This document shows, piece by piece, positions 6,246 through 6,707 of a DNA stretch of 6,707 nt (the first letter of the stretch is position 1; every line of letters begins with the position of its first letter). The notes below the pieces were generated by a model that made no database searches, was not told the origin of the DNA, and saw only the letters and a program-made list of their open reading frames with translations. The stretch lies in NCBI RefSeq assembly GCF_946885855.1, contig NZ_CAMPHH010000189.1, forward strand, positions 1 to 6,707, read 5' to 3'. The position numbers were made by a program, and so were the translations under genes. Source of the DNA: an uncultured Actinotalea sp. (lineage in GTDB: Bacteria; Actinomycetota; Actinomycetes; Actinomycetales; Cellulomonadaceae).

Positions 6246-6707
6246 TCACTTGATGATGCGGATGTTCAGCGGGTAGCGGTACAGCTCCCCGCGGTTCGCG
6301 GCGACCGCGGCCAGGATCATGAAGATCAGCGCGGGGATGAAGACGAGGTAGAGGAGCGCGCCGAGCCCGAAGGTCACCACCGAGATGATCGAGATGGCGA
6401 TGCCGGCGATCACGAGCGTGATCTGGAAGTTGAGCGACTCCTTCGCCTGGTCCTCGAGGAAGGCGCCGCGGCCCTTGAAGACGAGCCAGACCACCAGGGG
6501 GACGATGAAGGAGAGCCCGACGATCGGCAGGATGTGGGAGATGGTCGCCCACATCCGCTGGTCGGAGTCGCTCAGCGGCGGTTGCGTGGCGTAACCGCCT
6601 CCGGCGTAGGGCGCCTGCGGGGCGCCGTAACCGCCTGCCGGCGGGGCGCCGTAGCCTCCCGTGGGCGGCGGTGCGCCGTACCCGCCACCGGCCGGCGTGC
6701 CGTAGCC
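6246..6707 (-). CDS. DUF4870 membrane protein with GYGAP-rich N-terminus, 5' end beyond the window
   Basis: The reading frame is open to the window edge, so the N-terminus is missing and 153 residues are seen. Residues 1 to about 42 are a low-complexity Gly/Tyr/Pro/Ala segment with repeated GGYGAP, predicted disordered. LSDSDQRMWATISHILPIVG (about 45-64) opens the DUF4870 (Tic20-like) domain. Three hydrophobic segments follow, at about 58-77, 96-113 and 116-137. The loop carries FLEDQAKESLNFQ, a family hallmark, and the protein ends in RGELYRYPLNIRIIK. The family consists of small inner-membrane proteins of unknown function. The internal ATG at 6552-6554 would be a truncated start, since the upstream in-frame sequence is clearly protein-like and continuous. 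The gene converges on hemW and is not part of that operon. Confidence 0.9.
   Translation of the reverse strand, partial: GYGTPAGGGYGAPPPTGGYGAPPAGGYGAPQAPYAGGGYATQPPLSDSDQRMWATISHILPIVGLSFIVPLVVWLVFKGRGAFLEDQAKESLNFQITLVIAGIAISIISVVTFGLGALLYLVFIPALIFMILAAVAANRGELYRYPLNIRIIK
6622..6707 (-). repeat. Coding tandem repeat GCGCCGTA, 24/27-bp spacing, in the DUF4870 gene
   Basis: GCGCCGTA (plus-strand reading) starts at 6622, 6646 and 6673, with a variant GTGCCGTA at 6697, so the spacings are 24, 27 and 24 bases. On the coding strand each unit encodes YGAP or YGTP inside a GGYGAPP-type repeat. All spacings are multiples of three, so unit gain or loss would keep the frame. Confidence 0.75.

Overview
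The window is very GC-rich, uses many GTG starts, has tight codon bias, and carries no sign of phage, insertion sequences or CRISPR. The rpsT / lepA / hemW neighbourhood, the solo PemK-like gene between rpsT and lepA, and the GYGAP-rich DUF4870 membrane protein all point to an actinobacterium. Micrococcales, in the Cellulomonas range, is my best guess from protein style; it is not proven here.

Layout. Positions 1-158 hold a hairpin and a candidate promoter but no gene I can support. At 159-290 (+) a strong ribosome binding site precedes a 43-residue secreted-peptide precursor: a Sec-type signal sequence and then a tail of about 17 residues ending in GCCKS. A 159-base regulatory gap follows, with a 9-bp direct repeat and a -10 box placed for a leaderless start. 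It leads into a 443-residue regulator (450-1781, +) with an N-terminal XRE helix-turn-helix and a long TPR-like helical domain. A strong bidirectional terminator (1814-1843) separates it from rpsT (1878-2138, -). Upstream of rpsT on the same strand is a solo MazF/PemK-fold protein (2319-2879, -). It diverges from lepA (3017-4912, +) across a spacer with an 11-bp dyad. lepA is followed 10 bases later by hemW (4923-6161, +). A second hairpin terminator (6192-6225) lies between hemW and a convergent DUF4870 membrane protein (6246-6707, -) that runs off the window edge.

How the genes work together. rpsT, lepA and hemW are housekeeping genes: small-subunit ribosomal protein, back-translocase GTPase, and radical-SAM family heme chaperone. 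The accessory part is the small exported peptide beside a helix-turn-helix/TPR regulator. This is the architecture of RRNPP peptide-pheromone systems (Rap, NprR, PlcR, PrgX and Rgg with Phr, NprX, PapR and SHP peptides), which are best known from Firmicutes. I propose it as a candidate actinobacterial peptide-signalling module. The architecture is visible in the sequence; the signalling function is inferred.
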